Positions 5,423 to 6,624 of a stretch of 6,624 nt of DNA are shown piece by piece. Position 1 is the stretch's first letter. Each line of letters starts with the position of its first letter. Origin of the DNA: an uncultured Paraburkholderia sp. (GTDB taxonomy: Bacteria > Pseudomonadota > Gammaproteobacteria > Burkholderiales > Burkholderiaceae); assembly GCA_937917025.1 (NCBI GenBank), contig CALFSF010000090.1:1-6624 (forward strand), read 5' to 3'. The notes below the pieces were generated by a model. That model ran no database searches. It was given only the letters and a program-made list of their open reading frames with translations, and was not told the origin of the DNA. The translations under genes and the position numbers were made by a program.

Positions 5423-5459
5423 ACGCGGATGGTTTGATGAAACGACAAACCGTCCGCGT
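5423..5459 (+). other. Long hairpin just after the ThiD-like stop codon
   Basis: Fourteen-base stem: 5423-5436 pairs with 5446-5459 around a nine-base loop (5437-5445). The single non-Watson-Crick position is T5430 opposite G5452, a permitted U-G wobble in plus-strand RNA but an A-C mismatch in minus-strand RNA, so the structure is better in the ThiD-like transcript. It begins 19 bases after the stop codon and is followed six bases later by the terminator stem. Confidence 0.6.
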
Positions 5460-5461
5460 AC

Positions 5462-5494
5462 AAAAAAACCCGCATTTCTGCGGGTTTTCTTTTT
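5462..5494. terminator. Bidirectional intrinsic terminator between the ThiD-like gene and groEL
   Basis: Perfect 10-base stem AAAACCCGCA (5465-5474) with TGCGGGTTTT (5479-5488) around TTTC, followed by CTTTTT on the plus strand and preceded by further As, so the minus strand also ends in a T-run (seven Ts). It serves two convergent genes, ending transcripts of the ThiD-like gene and of groEL. On the minus strand the loop is GAAA, a GNRA tetraloop. Confidence 0.92.
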
Positions 5495-5500
5495 GGGGTC

Positions 5501-5518
5501 GCGCGTCTTTCGACGCGC
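5501..5518 (-). other. GC-rich hairpin with GAAA loop downstream of groEL
   Basis: Seven-base stem GCGCGTC (5501-5507) with GACGCGC (5512-5518). On the minus (groEL) strand the loop is GAAA, as in the adjacent terminator. It lies between the groEL stop and the terminator and probably shapes the groEL mRNA 3' end. Confidence 0.55.
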
Positions 5519-5537
5519 TTCCCGCATGTGTTCCAGA

Positions 5538-5556
5538 CCGGGCCGCGAAGGCCCGG
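5538..5556 (-). other. GC-rich hairpin immediately after the groEL stop
   Basis: Seven-base all-G/C stem CCGGGCC (5538-5544) with GGCCCGG (5550-5556) around a five-base loop, starting nine bases past the TAA of groEL on the minus strand. No T-run follows, so it is a probable 3' untranslated structure rather than the terminator. Confidence 0.55.
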
Positions 5557-5565
5557 GCGCCGGAA

Positions 5566-6624
5566 TTACATGTCCATGCCCATGCCGCCCATGCCGCCGG
5601 GCATGCCGCCAGGCATCGGTGCATCTTCCTTCGGCAGTTCGCAGACCGCTGCGTCCGTCGTCAGCAGGAGACCAGCGACCGAAGCTGCGTTTTGCAGCGC
5701 CGTGCGCGTCACCTTCGTCGGATCCACAACACCTGCGTCGACCAGGTCGACGTACTCGCCCGTTGCTGCGTTGTAGCCGTAGTTGCCCTTGCCTGCTGCA
5801 ACTGCTGCCACCACGACGCTGGCTTCTTCGCCGCCGTTCGTGACGATCTGGCGCAGCGGTTCTTCCATTGCGCGCAGCACGATCTTGATACCCGCGTCCT
5901 GATCGGCGTTAGCGCCCTTCAGGCCAGCGATAGCCGAGCGAGCGCGGATCAGCGCGACACCGCCACCAGCCACGATGCCTTCTTCCACAGCCGCGCGCGT
6001 TGCGTGCAGTGCGTCTTCGACACGTGCCTTCTTTTCCTTCATTTCGACTTCGGTCGCGGCACCAACCTTGATCACTGCAACGCCGCCTGCCAGCTTGGCA
6101 ACGCGTTCCTGCAGCTTTTCACGGTCGTAGTCCGACGTTGCTTCTTCGATCTGCGTGCGAACCTGCTTCACGCGTGCTTCGATCGTTGCAGCTTCGCCAG
6201 CGCCGTCGATGATCGTCGTGTTTTCCTTGCCCACTTCGATACGCTTCGCTTGACCCAGTTCGGCCAGCGTTGCCTTTTCGAGCGTCAGGCCGGTTTCTTC
6301 GGCGATGACCTGGCCACCCGTCAGGATGGCGATGTCTTCGAGCATGGCCTTGCGACGGTCGCCGAAGCCCGGCGCCTTCACAGCAACGGTCTTCAGGATG
6401 CCGCGGATGTTGTTCACCACCAGCGTAGCCAGCGCTTCGCCTTCGACGTCTTCTGCGATGATCAGCAGCGGACGGCCAGCCTTCGCGACTTGCTCGAGTA
6501 CCGGCAGGAGGTCACGAATGTTCGAAACCTTCTTGTCGTGCAGCAGCACGAACGGGTTTTCGAGCACGGCAACCTGCTTGTCCGGGTTGTTGATGAAGTA
6601 CGGCGACAGGTAGCCGCGGTCGAA
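5566..6624 (-). CDS. groEL: Chaperonin GroEL, C-terminal two-thirds (5' end beyond window)
   Basis: ATP-driven double-ring chaperonin that folds cytoplasmic proteins with GroES. The 352 codons present begin at FDRGYLSPYF, near residue 195 of the E. coli protein, and run to the natural TAA. They cover most of the apical domain (including KAPGFGDRRKAM), the second intermediate segment and the C-terminal equatorial domain. Visible hallmarks are EEATSDYDREKLQERVAKL, the DALHATRAAVEEG segment carrying the catalytic Asp equivalent to E. coli Asp398, VAGGGVALIR, GNYGYNAATGEY and DPTKVTRTALQNA. The tail after PKEDA is a short Gly/Met repeat ending GMGMDM, as in Burkholderia housekeeping GroEL. Alanine and valine codons often end in A or T (GCA, GCT, GTT), unlike the GCG/GCC-rich neighbouring genes, consistent with high expression. 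groES would be expected upstream, outside the window. No frameshift or missing residues are seen. Confidence 0.98.
   Translation of the reverse strand, partial: FDRGYLSPYFINNPDKQVAVLENPFVLLHDKKVSNIRDLLPVLEQVAKAGRPLLIIAEDVEGEALATLVVNNIRGILKTVAVKAPGFGDRRKAMLEDIAILTGGQVIAEETGLTLEKATLAELGQAKRIEVGKENTTIIDGAGEAATIEARVKQVRTQIEEATSDYDREKLQERVAKLAGGVAVIKVGAATEVEMKEKKARVEDALHATRAAVEEGIVAGGGVALIRARSAIAGLKGANADQDAGIKIVLRAMEEPLRQIVTNGGEEASVVVAAVAAGKGNYGYNAATGEYVDLVDAGVVDPTKVTRTALQNAASVAGLLLTTDAAVCELPKEDAPMPGGMPGGMGGMGMDM

Noticed and set aside
4469..5527. 352-codon minus-strand frame opposite the ThiD-like gene
   Set aside because: Arg/His/Gly-rich low-complexity antisense translation that also runs through the terminator; the ThiD-like gene is clearly the real one.
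1..6624. Novel defence system, mobile element, prophage or CRISPR array
   Set aside because: No transposase, integrase, nuclease-helicase set, repeat-spacer array or tRNA-linked attachment site was seen; all major frames are housekeeping genes or conserved proteins.

Overview
The window is GC-rich chromosomal DNA with strong G/C bias at third codon positions. The proteins look betaproteobacterial, most likely Burkholderia or Paraburkholderia. The clearest pointers are the GroEL C-terminus ending in a Gly/Met-rich tail with GMGMDM, the YqgE protein, and the tight yqgE-ruvX-pyrR-pyrB gene order. I see no phage, transposon, CRISPR, toxin-antitoxin or defence genes. Organism assignment is by recognition only; no search was run.

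Layout. Positions 1-2054 (all minus strand, read right to left) hold an apparent operon: yqgE (2054-1476), ruvX (1479-1039), pyrR (1052-516) and the 5' part of pyrB (377 to the window edge). The first three genes overlap by 4 and 14 bases. A 138-base gap with six tandem 7-base repeats separates pyrR from pyrB. A gene-free stretch (2055-2418) carries the likely yqgE promoter. Next on the minus strand is a 478-codon gene (3855-2419) that would usually be called hypothetical. I read it as an orphan relative of the N-terminal part of the type IV pilus chemotaxis protein ChpA (FimL-like region), followed by a degenerate Hpt-like domain whose phospho-accepting histidine position is tyrosine. A small rubredoxin gene (4305-4135, minus) follows.

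A divergent gap (4306-4540) separates rubredoxin from a plus-strand ThiD-like gene (4541-5404). That gene is intact but has lost most of the classical ThiD active-site motifs. It converges on the 3' two-thirds of groEL (minus, 6624-5566, 5' end outside the window). The 161-base gap between them packs four hairpins, one of which is a strong bidirectional intrinsic terminator.

How the genes fit together. ruvX, pyrR and pyrB join a 16S rRNA-processing/Holliday-junction-like nuclease fold with pyrimidine synthesis, a common proteobacterial arrangement. In Pseudomonas aeruginosa, as I remember it, the pilG-chpA chemotaxis cluster lies close to algH(yqgE)-yqgF-pyrR-pyrB. A lone ChpA-like gene at this spot therefore looks like a remnant or repurposed piece of that cluster. 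This, together with the motif-poor ThiD homologue, is the most interesting content. The rest is ordinary housekeeping sequence.
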